Below, in pieces: positions 33,301 to 42,093 of a stretch of 64,000 bases of DNA. The notes under the pieces were generated by a model. That model had not been told where the DNA came from. It made no database searches and saw nothing but the letters and a program-made list of their open reading frames with translations. This DNA comes from CAYSRM01 sp964475205. Lineage in GTDB: Bacteria > Verrucomicrobiota > Kiritimatiellia > UBA8416 > CAYSRM01. Made by a program: the position numbers and the translations under genes. The stretch's first letter is position 1. Every line of letters begins with the position of its first letter. The stretch covers positions 1-64,000 of the forward strand of contig CAYYVQ010000005.1 in NCBI GenBank assembly GCA_964475205.1. The letters are read 5' to 3'.

Positions 33301-35328
33301 GAACTGGTGTTCAACACCGGCAAACGCCTGAAATCCGTAGTCCGGGAATCCCACAACGGTAGAGTATTCGTCGTCAAGAATGTTTTCGAGCGAGGCGTAC
33401 AGCCGCGTGGCCCGTTCTTTCCCAAGGAGGACTCCCGCCGTCATGTTCAGGTCCACAAAATCTCCCAGATCCTTGTACTTGCGGTCTTGGGCAAAGCGTT
33501 TGTTCTCGTATCCCGAAACGTATTTGCCGAAAATGTTCACATCAAGCCGACCGACCTGGCTGTATACACCTGCCGCAGTAATTACATCCGGAATTTCGCG
33601 AAGGTTCGACCAATCGCCGCCATTTGACTGTTCCGAATCCATCACGGTACCGTTGACGAACAGTGTGAAGATATCCATGATCCGTGCCGACTCATACTCC
33701 ATCTCCAAGCCGTATTGCCGGATATCCCGGTTTTCGTAAGCGTTGAACGTATCTCCCTCCCGGGTTACCTCAGTTGAGGTAAGAAGAATGCCGTCTTCAC
33801 GAAATGTTGCAAAGCCGCCGACCTTTAAGCTGCCCAGCGCCGTATCGCTGAAGCTGACTCCGCCATCGAGGATCGTGCGCGACTCGCGAGACAGGCTTTT
33901 GCCTTTTTCCGGGACAGCGCCGGGAGGCGCGTCGACAGAACCGACCGCAGCATGGGCATACAAGGCTGTGATTTTCGATAGGCCATACTTTGCTCCTATT
34001 GTGCCGGTCATTACCGGATCTCCCCATTCATCTGTTATAGGCGTACTGAACAGTGAAGTTCCGCCGCCGGAGCGGTCATCTGCCACTGGACCGCCGAGCA
34101 TATCGATATTGTTGTCGGTATAGTCGTGGTAATAACTCCTGGTGACGCGCAATCCGCCGTCCAGGGTTAACCGGTCCCATTGGTGTTCATCAATAACGAC
34201 GCCGGAGATTGTTTCCACGTCCATTCGATTGCCCACATAGTAGCGTTTGCCCTCGGGAGCAACCCAATGATTGTACTGCACACCGGCTCGCAATGTGTTG
34301 TTGTCTGCAATCCTCCGTGCATGCAACACGCCTGCGTTGTATTCCCAGTCAACTTCGTCGCTTTGAATATCAGGTTTGGACGGTTTCGGATTGTCGCGTT
34401 GATAATCCATGTCACGACGTACATATCCTGTGTCAAAAGCCGTACTGGAAGTTTCATCATGTCTCCATAGAGCGCGAAGGATTCCGCCATAAGAAGTTAA
34501 TGGCGAGAATTCCTCGTTTTCGCGGTTCCTAATTTTTTTCTTGCCCGGATCTTGAATTTTGCGAAGCTCCCGGTTTCCAGTCAGGCCGTAGCCGGTGAAT
34601 TCCATGTGCAAGTTGTCGCCAACGTCCCAGCTCGTGGTTCCAAACACCGATGAGATCTGCTCGGCAGCGTTCTCGTCGTCCGGGCCATCGGTTGAATAGT
34701 GTTTTGCCCCGACAGTATAGTCGGCGTTTTCAAGCCTGTCTCCATGCACCAGGGAGGCACGATAGGTCCCATAGCTGCCGGCTTTGACATCAAGCAGGGT
34801 TGTCAACTCGTCGAACCGGCGCGGTATGACGTTAATGGCCCCTACCAGCCCTGCGTTCGGGCCGACCATGATGGCGCCGCCGGATCGCAGGATTTCGATC
34901 CGGTCAATTGCGGCGGCCGGAAAAAATGGAGGTATTGTTGTAAAGGCCCGTTGCCAGACGCCATTGACTGCGATGTCCGGGTAAGGATAGATCTGGCCGC
35001 GAAAAGATGTGAACGATTTTTCCTTCCGTCCGCGTCTTTCAGTAAAAACTCCAGGCGCAAATTCCATTGCTTCCACCAGCGTACCACTGCTTTGAATACG
35101 AATATCCCTGGCTTCAACCGACGAAGTGGCTATGTCCAGAGAAACCGACTCGATAGTAGGAGTGTCCACGGGATCACGAGCCTCCTTTGGGGCTTTGACC
35201 ACGATTTCACCCAATCGTGTGACCGTCCGGTTGGTGATAATCTCACTGTTTTCCTCATCACCAGGGGCCAAGCCGCTTACAAAACACAAACATGCCGTTG
35301 CCAATCCAATTTTGCCCATGCACTTCAT
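33298..35328 (-). CDS. TonB-dependent outer-membrane receptor
   Basis: 676 aa with signal peptide (~1-22). The plug domain (~60-175) includes GTLVEAMEFAPGVFTERRG and AAAIDRIEILRSGGAIMVGPNAGLVGAINVI, and the rest is a beta-barrel ending in the aromatic-rich FAGVEHQF with terminal Phe. It imports a ligand such as siderophore, cobalamin or glycan using TonB energy. RLGEIVVKAPKEARDP near residue 37 resembles a TonB box region (EIVV). Ribosome site AGGAAG. A promoter-like TTCAAA-N18-TATAAT lies upstream (35367-35396). No ligand-specific partner genes are adjacent; an AI-2E-type permease gene precedes it. Comparatively short for the family. Confidence 0.92.
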   Translation of the reverse strand: MKCMGKIGLATACLCFVSGLAPGDEENSEIITNRTVTRLGEIVVKAPKEARDPVDTPTIESVSLDIATSSVEARDIRIQSSGTLVEAMEFAPGVFTERRGRKEKSFTSFRGQIYPYPDIAVNGVWQRAFTTIPPFFPAAAIDRIEILRSGGAIMVGPNAGLVGAINVIPRRFDELTTLLDVKAGSYGTYRASLVHGDRLENADYTVGAKHYSTDGPDDENAAEQISSVFGTTSWDVGDNLHMEFTGYGLTGNRELRKIQDPGKKKIRNRENEEFSPLTSYGGILRALWRHDETSSTAFDTGYVRRDMDYQRDNPKPSKPDIQSDEVDWEYNAGVLHARRIADNNTLRAGVQYNHWVAPEGKRYYVGNRMDVETISGVVIDEHQWDRLTLDGGLRVTRSYYHDYTDNNIDMLGGPVADDRSGGGTSLFSTPITDEWGDPVMTGTIGAKYGLSKITALYAHAAVGSVDAPPGAVPEKGKSLSRESRTILDGGVSFSDTALGSLKVGGFATFREDGILLTSTEVTREGDTFNAYENRDIRQYGLEMEYESARIMDIFTLFVNGTVMDSEQSNGGDWSNLREIPDVITAAGVYSQVGRLDVNIFGKYVSGYENKRFAQDRKYKDLGDFVDLNMTAGVLLGKERATRLYASLENILDDEYSTVVGFPDYGFQAFAGVEHQF

Positions 35329-35366
35329 ACAGTCCGCTTCCTTTCTATTGCTTTGCCTGTTATCGC

Positions 35367-35396
35367 ATTATACCTGGTTTACGTTTGATCTTTGAA
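35367..35396 (-). promoter_or_regulatory. Putative promoter of the TonB receptor gene
   Basis: On the minus strand TTCAAA (35396-35391) and TATAAT (35372-35367) are separated by 18 nt, about 40 nt upstream of the ATG. A perfect -10 box makes it credible. Confidence 0.55.
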
Positions 35397-35442
35397 AAAA
35401 GGGACAATCTTTCCAAAAACATCGAAGTGGCTGTAGTGTGGC

Positions 35443-35452
35443 TGCGGGTTAA
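35443..35452. repeat. CCCGCA unit abutting the AI-2E-type permease stop codon
   Basis: The minus-strand stop TAA (35451-35449) is followed directly by CCCGCA (35448-35443), the repeat-family end, with the TTAA target overlapping the stop codon. Confidence 0.55.
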
Positions 35453-36531
35453 CTTTTGTCCTTGTCGGGCGAAGATGCCTTTTCAGGAATGTTATTTTCG
35501 GGTTGTGTGATTGACAACGGGCCCATAAGAATGGCTGCACCGCGGGTTTCAGAAAAGCCTTCCAGCACGATCTTGACTATCATGGCAAGCGGCACTGCCA
35601 GGAGCATGCCTACCGGCCCAAGGACCCAAGCCCAGAAAACCATGTTCAGCACAATAATCAGCGGCGACAGCCCGAGTCCGCGTCCCATGAATCGCGGCTC
35701 AATGCCGTTACTAACACCCACATTGATCGCAAGATATCCGGCGGCAACAATGCCTGCGCGAACAATCCCGAAATCCACCATGGCCAGCAGGATTGCCGGA
35801 ATGCTTGCCAGGAACGAGCCTACGTTGGGAATGTAATTAAGCAAAAAAGCAAAAAGCGCCAGGATCAAGGCATTCCGCACACCGGCGCCAAGGAGTAGCG
35901 CCAGGACCAGTCCGCCGGTGAGCAGGCTCATCAATGTCTTAATTGCAAGGTAGCCACGCAGTTTTTCTGTCACCACCTGCAGTCGTTTCATTGTATCGGG
36001 ATTGATATTGGGGATCTGTCTAATCCGGTCCGGCAGCAGGGCAGCTTCTAAAATTATAAACACAACAATAAAGAAAATGATAAAAGCCTGACTGGCCAGA
36101 TCGGTCAGCGTACTCACAGTTCCGCTCAGGAAACCGATAAAGGCTTGAGGGTTAATGGCGTCCCTGATAATCTGTTCTGGCGCTTCGACCCCTCGTTCGC
36201 GCAACCAGCCGACAAACTCCATAGTCTGGTACTGCAAGCCCTGCTGGTATTGCGGCAAGTCGGCGGCAAAACCGACCAACGCTCGTCCTCCCACAACGAC
36301 TGCTATCGCGCTGACCACTCCAAAGCCGAGAATGATAACCAGCAATGACAACCATGACGGCATACCCACCTTCATCATGCTGAAGTAAAGAGGGGTCAGG
36401 ATAATGGCGAGAAAAACCGCCAGAAGGAACGGGGTAAGCAGAGAGGCAGCAGCCTTAATTCCCGCCACAACAATGACGAAGCAGGCCATGCCTATCAGTA
36501 GCCTTGAAAAAGCAGTGCTTCTGTCGTTCAT
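35449..36531 (-). CDS. AI-2E family (PerM-type) membrane protein
   Basis: 360-aa polytopic inner-membrane protein of the AI-2E transporter/PerM family: about eight helices, an extracytoplasmic loop at ~90-140 (GLQYQTMEFVGWLRERGVEAP), and the conserved second half with NYIPNVGSFLASIPAILLAM and GRGLGLSPLIIVLNMVFWAWVLGPVGMLLAVPL (cores NYIPNVGSFLA and LGPVGMLLAVPL). Members have been linked to autoinducer-2 export or Na+/H+ exchange; the function here is open. It has a polar C-terminal tail rich in Pro, Glu and Lys. Ribosome site GAGG, 10 nt upstream. Lies upstream of and same strand as the TonB receptor, 120 bp apart. Confidence 0.88.
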   Translation of the reverse strand: MNDRSTAFSRLLIGMACFVIVVAGIKAAASLLTPFLLAVFLAIILTPLYFSMMKVGMPSWLSLLVIILGFGVVSAIAVVVGGRALVGFAADLPQYQQGLQYQTMEFVGWLRERGVEAPEQIIRDAINPQAFIGFLSGTVSTLTDLASQAFIIFFIVVFIILEAALLPDRIRQIPNINPDTMKRLQVVTEKLRGYLAIKTLMSLLTGGLVLALLLGAGVRNALILALFAFLLNYIPNVGSFLASIPAILLAMVDFGIVRAGIVAAGYLAINVGVSNGIEPRFMGRGLGLSPLIIVLNMVFWAWVLGPVGMLLAVPLAMIVKIVLEGFSETRGAAILMGPLSITQPENNIPEKASSPDKDKS

Positions 36532-36699
36532 ATATCAAATGCCTCTATTTTTGCCTATTCACCAATTGTTTCTCAATCATCGGCTGAGGGTCAAGAAAAT
36601 GCCTGCTGCTTGAACCGGCCTGAATGTCGGGCTCGTCCCCGTCCCCGCCATTTGCGGCCTATGATATCAGCCTAGTCAATAGACTCCAGCAATTATTGA

Positions 36700-36768
36700 T
36701 TTAGCCTCAATTATGCACCCGGAAAGGGGACAACCACCGACGACCTCCGGGGATCCCGAAAGTCGCGC
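36700..36768. repeat. Intergenic repeat shared with 56386-56453
   Basis: TTAGCCTCAATTATGCACCC, then GGGACAACCACC and CTCCGGGGATCCCG with AGTCG recur at 56386-56453 with a few substitutions and a 5-bp insertion. Non-coding. The 36532-36803 gap between the AI-2E-type gene and the first M42 gene otherwise shows nothing. Confidence 0.65.
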
Positions 36769-36803
36769 AGGCGCGGACGATGGCGTGCTCGCAGCAGGAA
36801 GAC

Positions 36804-37778
36804 TTAGAGGAGCCCTGTCAACAGTTTGACTGCATTGTCGAAATCGTGGTAGTTGACTGTTTCCGAAGAAGAATGCAGATACCGGCACGGAATTGAAAGA
36901 CAGCCCGACTCAACGCCGCTTTGAGAAGTCTGAATAGCGCGCGCGTCAGTCGAGCCAAACCCGAGCACTTCAATTTGATATGGAATGCGGCGCTTTTCTG
37001 CGGTTTCAATCATTAACTCCTTGACCCTGGGTGAAGCGAGCATCCCTCCGTCTTTTATTTTTACCGCGGGCCCCTTGCCGAGTTCAATCGCCATCTTATA
37101 AGGGGGTTCGGGTGTGTCAGGACAAGCCGTGACATCCACCGCAATGCCCATGTCAGGCTCTATGCCGTAAGCGCCGGTAATGGCCCCGCGCAATCCGACT
37201 TCTTCCTGGACACTGAACACAAAATATACGTCATGGGTTGATTTCTTTAATGCCCGTAAAACCCCTATCAATACCGCGCAACCAATCCGATCATCTAAGG
37301 CTTTCGCAATGATGTTATCACCGCGCTTCTCCATTCCGCTGTCAAAACAAGCTGCGTCACCCACCTTCACCGGATTGCTGCGGTCATTCCCGCTCACATC
37401 CACAAAAAGTTTGTCAAATTGCGGGATTTTTTTCTTATCGTCCTGTTTTTCCATGCCGATAACGCCTATCGTTCCATCAGCAAAACGCACCCTTTTGGTA
37501 ACAGCACATAAAGGATTAACCCCGCCGATAGGATTGACCCTCAGAAAACCGCGCTGGTCAATGTATGCAACAATCACACCGATCTCGTCCATGTGCGCGG
37601 AAAGCATCACCTTGCGTCCGTTGCCGGCGCCTTTTTTCAATACAATTAAATTACCCAGCGCATCGACCCTGATGTCATCGGCCAGACCGTCAAGTTCGCT
37701 CTTTATGATTTCACGCACATGTTCTTCATGCCCAGACGGTCCATAAGCTTCAACCAGCTTCTTTATTACTTCTTTCAT
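36804..37778 (-). CDS. M42-family aminopeptidase (copy 1)
   Basis: 324 aa from ATG 37778 (ribosome site AAAGG; a longer upstream frame is not conserved with its neighbours). Dinuclear-metal aminopeptidase/endoglucanase-like family M42. Key parts: LSAHMDEIGV (metal His and catalytic Asp), KALDDRIGCAVLIG (bridging Asp), FSVQEEVGLRGA (catalytic Glu and metal Glu), DVTACPD and the C-terminal IPCRYLHSSSE (metal His). Such enzymes form dodecameric shells that trim peptides in the cytoplasm. It is the last of three tandem homologues on this strand; the copies are diverged, so an old duplication is likely. Confidence 0.92.
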   Translation of the reverse strand: MKEVIKKLVEAYGPSGHEEHVREIIKSELDGLADDIRVDALGNLIVLKKGAGNGRKVMLSAHMDEIGVIVAYIDQRGFLRVNPIGGVNPLCAVTKRVRFADGTIGVIGMEKQDDKKKIPQFDKLFVDVSGNDRSNPVKVGDAACFDSGMEKRGDNIIAKALDDRIGCAVLIGVLRALKKSTHDVYFVFSVQEEVGLRGAITGAYGIEPDMGIAVDVTACPDTPEPPYKMAIELGKGPAVKIKDGGMLASPRVKELMIETAEKRRIPYQIEVLGFGSTDARAIQTSQSGVESGCLSIPCRYLHSSSETVNYHDFDNAVKLLTGLL

Positions 37779-37915
37779 CTCTGCTTTGCCTTTCGCGTCT
37801 TTCAAAAATCTTTCCTTTTTTATGTTCCTTGCGTTTTCTGAGGTTCTTCTTCCTGGCAACCAATGACCAATGACACGCGCGAAGCGAGTAAATAACTAAT
37901 GATTTCTCTTTTCCC

Positions 37916-38932
37916 CTACAACCGTTGCATAATCTTCAGCATAAGTTTTACGGTGTTGTTCAAATCTTTTTTGCTCATCATCGAAACCGGCGAATGAATA
38001 TAGCGGCATGGAGCCGAAACTGCCACAGTAGGGACTCCTCTGCGTGCAAGATGAATAGCCCCGGCGTCAGTCCCTCCCTGGCCCGGCTGTTTAATCTGAT
38101 ACGGAATCTTTTCCTCTTCCGCGGTCGAAATCAATAACTGTACCATGTCTTTGTCGGCAATCATGGTTTTATCCATAACACTGATGGCCGGGCCTTTGCC
38201 CAGCTCTGTTGTCGGACTGATATCCTTATCTTTTGGCGAGTCATCGCAAATGGTTCCTTCAAGCACAAATGCCGCATCCGGTTCAATCCCGAAAGCCGCC
38301 ACCCGCGCACCGCGTAATCCGACTTCTTCCATTGTTGTGAACACCGGATAGAAATCAAACGGATACGGTCCGGCCTTGATCAGTTCAATTAACGCTGCAC
38401 AGCCAGCACGGTCATCAAAAGCCTTGCCCTTAACCACGCCGCCCAGATCTTCAAATTCAGTTGCAAATACCGCGTAATCTCCCTGGTTGACCAACTTTTC
38501 AGCCTCCTCGCGACTGCTCACCCCGATATCAATAACCATCGCGTCATGCTTGATGATTTTTTTGCGCTCATCCGGAGGGGTAAGATGCACCGGCTTGATG
38601 CAAATCAAACCTGGGACACGGTCTTTTCCAATCAAAACTTTCTTGGCAGGCAGAACACGGTCATCTATTCCGCCGACCTTCTGGAAAAAAAGCAGACCTT
38701 TTTCATTGGCGTGTGAAATCATCAGTCCGATCTCATCCATGTGCGCCGCCATCATTATCTTCCGCCGTTTTCGCCCCGTGCCCTTTTTGAACCCCAGCAG
38801 ATTGCCAAGAGAATCAACCCGCAGGCTGTCCACATTCGAACGGACTGCTGATATGATGATATCTCTCACAGCAGATTCATCGCCGGCCACACCCGCCGCA
38901 TTTGACAGTTTTTCAAGTGTTTTCAGTTTCAT
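37916..38932 (-). CDS. M42-family aminopeptidase (copy 2)
   Basis: 338 aa, middle member of three tandem M42 genes. Motifs in order: MAAHMDEIGLM, KAFDDRAGCAALI, FTTMEEVGLRGARVAAF, VLEGTICDD (replacing the DVTxxxD pattern of the other copies) and APCRYIHSPVSMM. All metal ligands look present. The ECxD-like specificity region differs from its neighbours, which may give a different N-terminal residue preference. No good ribosome site precedes the ATG; the gap to copy 3 is 34 bp, so it is probably translated from one polycistronic message. Confidence 0.92.
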   Translation of the reverse strand: MKLKTLEKLSNAAGVAGDESAVRDIIISAVRSNVDSLRVDSLGNLLGFKKGTGRKRRKIMMAAHMDEIGLMISHANEKGLLFFQKVGGIDDRVLPAKKVLIGKDRVPGLICIKPVHLTPPDERKKIIKHDAMVIDIGVSSREEAEKLVNQGDYAVFATEFEDLGGVVKGKAFDDRAGCAALIELIKAGPYPFDFYPVFTTMEEVGLRGARVAAFGIEPDAAFVLEGTICDDSPKDKDISPTTELGKGPAISVMDKTMIADKDMVQLLISTAEEEKIPYQIKQPGQGGTDAGAIHLARRGVPTVAVSAPCRYIHSPVSMMSKKDLNNTVKLMLKIMQRL

Positions 38933-38966
38933 TATATTTTGCGCTTACAACCCTTCGCCGCATACC

Positions 38967-40034
38967 CTATTTAATTTCACGTGAAAGTTTATCGATAAAA
39001 ACGTTGTCAAGGCCGGCGATAAAATGCGCCAGCAATCTTCCCGTCCGTTCAACATCTTTAACCTGCAGCATTTCCACCGGTGTGTGCATGCTGCGCAAAG
39101 GAATACTCAGCAAAGCGGTTGGTATCCCGGCACGGGTTAGCTGTATGGCATTGGCATCAGTGCCGGTGCCGCGGGTGCAGATTTCTGTTTGAAAAGGAAT
39201 TTCATGTTGCAGGGCTGTTTTACGCAAAGCTTCAAACATTTCCGGGTGGATATTCGGCCCCCTGCACAACGCAGGACCTTTACCCAGTTCAACCGCATTT
39301 AACGCTTCCGGAATGCCGGGTTGTTTGCCGAAACCGACATCAATCGCAATTCCGATATCCGGGGCAACACTGTAAGCGCCGGTAATTGCTCCGCGCAACC
39401 CGACTTCCTCCTGTACCGTGGCCACAGCGTAAACATCCCACGAATGGGTCAAATTGCGCAATTGCTCCATGCAGCAGGCAATTGCAGTGACCGATGCCCG
39501 GTCATCAAAGGCCTTGCCGCTTACATGACCGTTCTGTAACTCGGTGAATCCGCCGCGGATTGAAATCAAATCGCCTGGACGCACGTTCTTTTCCAGTTCT
39601 CTGGCGGTCAGGCCTGTATCAATAAAAAGCTCATCCATTGGCGCCGGTTTGGAACGTTCCTGTTCATTCAACACATGCGGCGGACGGGAACCGATAATTC
39701 CGGGCAACCGCCGCTTTCCGTGAACAAGCACCTCGCGTCCCGGCAATGTGCGCACGTCAAATCCGCCTACTTGTGTAAAACGGATGAATCCTTTCTCCAG
39801 AACTGTAACAATCAGCCCGATCTCATCCATATGCCCGGCAAGCATAATCCGCCATCGTGCTGTATTGCTCTTTCCGTGCCCCTGTTTCAAGGCAATCAGG
39901 TTTCCCATTGCGTCAACACGAACATCGTCCGCGAAGGCGCCGAACTGTTCGCGCACAATCTCGCGAATCTCTTCCTCATAGCCGGAAACCCCGTTCGCCT
40001 CGGACAATTGTTTAAGAAACGAAACTGTGTTCAC
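38967..40034 (-). CDS. M42-family aminopeptidase (copy 3)
   Basis: 355 aa with a GTG start at 40034 and AGGG ribosome site; first gene of the tandem trio. Motifs: LAGHMDEIGLIV, KAFDDRASVTAIACC, VATVQEEVGLRGAITGAY, DVGFGKQPG and IPLRSMHTPVEML (here Arg-Ser-Met-His replaces Cys-Arg-Tyr-His). TRGTGTDANAIQ corresponds to the conserved GTDA region. As with its neighbours, cytoplasmic peptide trimming is the expected role. Three diverged M42 genes in one operon suggest complementary substrate ranges. Confidence 0.92.
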   Translation of the reverse strand: MNTVSFLKQLSEANGVSGYEEEIREIVREQFGAFADDVRVDAMGNLIALKQGHGKSNTARWRIMLAGHMDEIGLIVTVLEKGFIRFTQVGGFDVRTLPGREVLVHGKRRLPGIIGSRPPHVLNEQERSKPAPMDELFIDTGLTARELEKNVRPGDLISIRGGFTELQNGHVSGKAFDDRASVTAIACCMEQLRNLTHSWDVYAVATVQEEVGLRGAITGAYSVAPDIGIAIDVGFGKQPGIPEALNAVELGKGPALCRGPNIHPEMFEALRKTALQHEIPFQTEICTRGTGTDANAIQLTRAGIPTALLSIPLRSMHTPVEMLQVKDVERTGRLLAHFIAGLDNVFIDKLSREIK

Positions 40035-40152
40035 TTTTCCCTGCCTATTCCCAAAATAAAATAATCCGTGGAATCAACTTGTAAAAGGAATGTAAGCTAT
40101 TGCCTCAGGTCAATGCAACGTCTTTTGGCTTCTGGTAAGAATCTTAGGAATC

Positions 40153-41479
40153 TTAGGGACACACCTTTTATATTTACGGATCATATAGATCAATCTCAAA
40201 ACGTTACCCGCATGAAGAATCTATATTAACAGGAGAAATACAAGGCCCAGCCTGACCTCTGCGCGCGGACTCAGCCGGTGTGTTGCCATGACATAACCAC
40301 ATCACCCGGCATTCCCTGCCATTTCATTGAATCCGGGCGCTATCTGACCTTGCAACCATACCCTTGGGCTGTGCTACACCGTGTCAGCTGCCCGCAGGCG
40401 CCGACACCGCCTCAAGCCGCAGGTCACGCATAGTGCATAACCCGCCCCAGTCACCACAGCGCATCGCTCTTGCCCCGCTTTTGCGTTTCAGCCCGAACTC
40501 ATTCCGGTATCGCCTGTATATGCCTTCAACATATTCTCGGCTGCCCAGAACTACCCCGTCTGAAAAATACCTTACGCGGCAGCGCAACACTTCAGCTTTC
40601 GGCAACCTGCCACCTTCTTCCAGTACCTGACGCACCTTCTCATAGGAAAAACCTATCCTGCCGGATGTCTGTTCTCCCCGCATATACAACAGCTTGCGAT
40701 ATTTATGGCTCACCTGACCCCATACCGCCGTCCCAGGATCAAGAGACAGCATCACGCTTCCCAACCCCTGCCTGGCTCTCCTGCCTCCTGCCATAGCTTC
40801 CGCGTAGCCGCAATAACGGTAATTGCGGGGATCTGACACGGTTCCTGACCTGACCGGGTTAAGGTCTATGTACGAGGCCATCATGATCAAGACATTCTCG
40901 CTGTTTTCCACCAGTATGCTTTTAAATCGCTCCTCCCACAATGTGCCGCGCCTGACATTGTTACGGTTATACCACATGGAAAAACGCTGCTTGAGCGTCT
41001 TCATGAACTGCGAGACGTCATACATCCGGTACAGGTATTTCTCCCGAAGCTGCCTCACATAGGCTTCCTGATTATCTTCCCTGGCCTCCTTAAGCAGCCT
41101 TTCATACTCGGCCACAAAGGGTTTTGAATACAGCAGCCTCATTCTCTCAAGAAGCTGATCATCGTCTATTTCCTGCCTTTCAGGAACATGGACAAGGATA
41201 TGGAAATGATTGCCCATCACCGCATAGGTAAGGATATTGACCCCGCAGAAACCCTCCACCTTGCGCATCATCTTCCTGAATACTTCCTTTTCCACATCAC
41301 CCAGAACCATCCTGCGCTCTATCACCCTGGACATGCAATGATAGTACCCGCCTTCTTCTATCTTGACCCGTGCCGTGCGCATAATACCTCCCCGCTCAGA
41401 AATTCATACATTTGCTGACTTTCAGCAAAGTGTACACCGTAGCGCATTCCATTGCAACTTATTAATGGTGTGTCCCTAA
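40153..41479. mobile_element. RAYT-type transposase unit with 13-bp inverted ends
   Basis: TTAGGGACACACC (40153-40165) and its exact complement GGTGTGTCCCTAA (41467-41479) bracket a Transposase_17 gene. The left interior (40166-40383) has no gene. Right of the unit, the sequence immediately continues in an open frame that looks like the tail of another gene, so the unit may have disrupted it. HUH (Y1) transposases of this class normally act on hairpin-bearing single-strand ends rather than classical inverted repeats, so the exact boundaries are provisional. Confidence 0.65.
40384..41382 (-). CDS. RAYT-like Y1 (HUH) transposase
   Basis: 332 aa, Transposase_17/REP-associated tyrosine transposase family. 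N-terminal start of fold: GGYYHCMSRVIERRMVLGD. HUH metal motif NHFHILVHV has His59 and His61; the likely catalytic tyrosine is Tyr138 in RFSMWYNRNN, followed by GTLWEERFKSILVE and ASYIDLNPVRSG, all family hallmarks. Residues ~215-332 are a longer C-terminal part with a helix-turn-helix-like segment, as in the larger RAYTs. RAYTs are often domesticated and linked to spread of short palindromic repeats. It is intact, whereas a second copy at 61085-61510 is broken. Confidence 0.9.
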   Translation of the reverse strand: MRTARVKIEEGGYYHCMSRVIERRMVLGDVEKEVFRKMMRKVEGFCGVNILTYAVMGNHFHILVHVPERQEIDDDQLLERMRLLYSKPFVAEYERLLKEAREDNQEAYVRQLREKYLYRMYDVSQFMKTLKQRFSMWYNRNNVRRGTLWEERFKSILVENSENVLIMMASYIDLNPVRSGTVSDPRNYRYCGYAEAMAGGRRARQGLGSVMLSLDPGTAVWGQVSHKYRKLLYMRGEQTSGRIGFSYEKVRQVLEEGGRLPKAEVLRCRVRYFSDGVVLGSREYVEGIYRRYRNEFGLKRKSGARAMRCGDWGGLCTMRDLRLEAVSAPAGS

Positions 41480-41712
41480 TTACCTTCCGTTGGAAGGAAT
41501 ATTACTACGCTATTGCCAAGAACTGGAACAGCGGTTGGGGAGAATTATATCGTTCGAAAGACGGCTTGACACCGTTTGACTCCAGGGGAAGATTCGTTTA
41601 CAGACTGCGGCATTGTGCTGTTATGCTTCGCGACAATCAGCTTCTCGTATTCTATACTGTGGCAGGTGAGATGGGTATAGCGATGGCAGAACTTGACATC
41701 AAAATCAAGTAG
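41480..41712 (+). pseudogene. C-terminal fragment of an unrecognised (glycosidase-like) gene
   Basis: Directly right of the transposase unit an open frame reads TFRWKEYYYAIAKNWNSGWG, GELYRSKDGLTPFDSRG, RHCAVMLRDNQLLVFYT and MAELDIKIK, then stops at 41712. Its style (W-YYYA-K... GELYRS-DGL) is that of the last blade of GH43/GH32-type or related propeller proteins. The rest of the gene is not found left of the transposase unit. It is therefore a remnant; an ATG at 41452 exists but lies within the repeat end. Confidence 0.5.
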
Positions 41713-41759
41713 ACGGCAGATCAAGATGAACGTGGTCACGGTCGCGAAAGCGCCTGAAA

Positions 41760-41771
41760 CCCGCATGCGGG
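41760..41771. repeat. Minimal CCCGCATGCGGG palindrome
   Basis: A 12-bp perfect palindrome made of the two ends of the YTAR-type family fused without interior, followed by TTAG. Possibly an internally deleted element. Confidence 0.5.
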
Positions 41772-41916
41772 TTAGCCCTCTGCGATTTGGGCCGTCAAAA
41801 GCATTTGGGAAGAAATGCTGTTATGCCGGCCGCATTATTTGTGCGGAATCAAGTGAAGAATTGCTGGCTTATATTGACGATGCTGATATCATAATGCGAA
41901 AAGTTAGTTAAAACAC

Positions 41917-42010
41917 CGGGTCGTAGCGCAGCCTGGCAGCATCCCGACCTCTGCGCCAAATCGCGAGAGTCGGGGCTTTGGAAACTGAAAGTCGTGGGTC
42001 AAATCCCACA
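41917..42010 (+). pseudogene. Degenerate tRNA-Pro
   Basis: CGGGTCGTAGCGCAGCCTGG at 41917 matches the acceptor/D-arm side of the intact tRNA-Pro, and CTGAAAGTCGTGGGTCAAAT with CCCACA at 41986-42010 matches its anticodon-stem/T-arm side. Between them is an extra hairpin-forming segment (CCCGAC...GTCGGG), the T-loop has lost a base and there is no 3' acceptor strand. It lies 7 bp before the true tRNA, so it is a tandem duplicate gone bad. Confidence 0.65.
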
Positions 42011-42016
42011 GTACAG

Positions 42017-42093
42017 CGGGGCGTAGCGCAGCTTGGCAGCGCGTCAGCTTTGGGAGCTGAAAGTCGTGGGTTCGAATCCCACCGCCCCGACCA
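42017..42093 (+). tRNA. tRNA-Pro (anticodon TGG)
   Basis: 77 nt including an encoded CCA. Acceptor stem CGGGGCG pairs with CGCCCCG (42083-42089). The D-arm is GCGCAGCTTGGCAGCGC, and the anticodon stem TCAGC/GCTGA encloses loop TTTGGGA with anticodon TGG. The T-arm is GTGGG-TTCGAAT-CCCAC. All invariant positions look normal. Its 3' end is duplicated at 42265-42286, and a degenerate tRNA precedes it. Confidence 0.97.

Noticed and set aside
36676..36888. 70-codon minus-strand ORF after the M42 gene
   Set aside because: It overlaps the end of the M42 gene in another frame and the shared intergenic repeat; not protein-like.
41693..41911. 72-codon ORF between the glycosidase-like fragment and the tRNA relic
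   Set aside because: Its start overlaps the previous fragment, it spans the CCCGCATGCGGG repeat, and the sequence shows no recognisable family.
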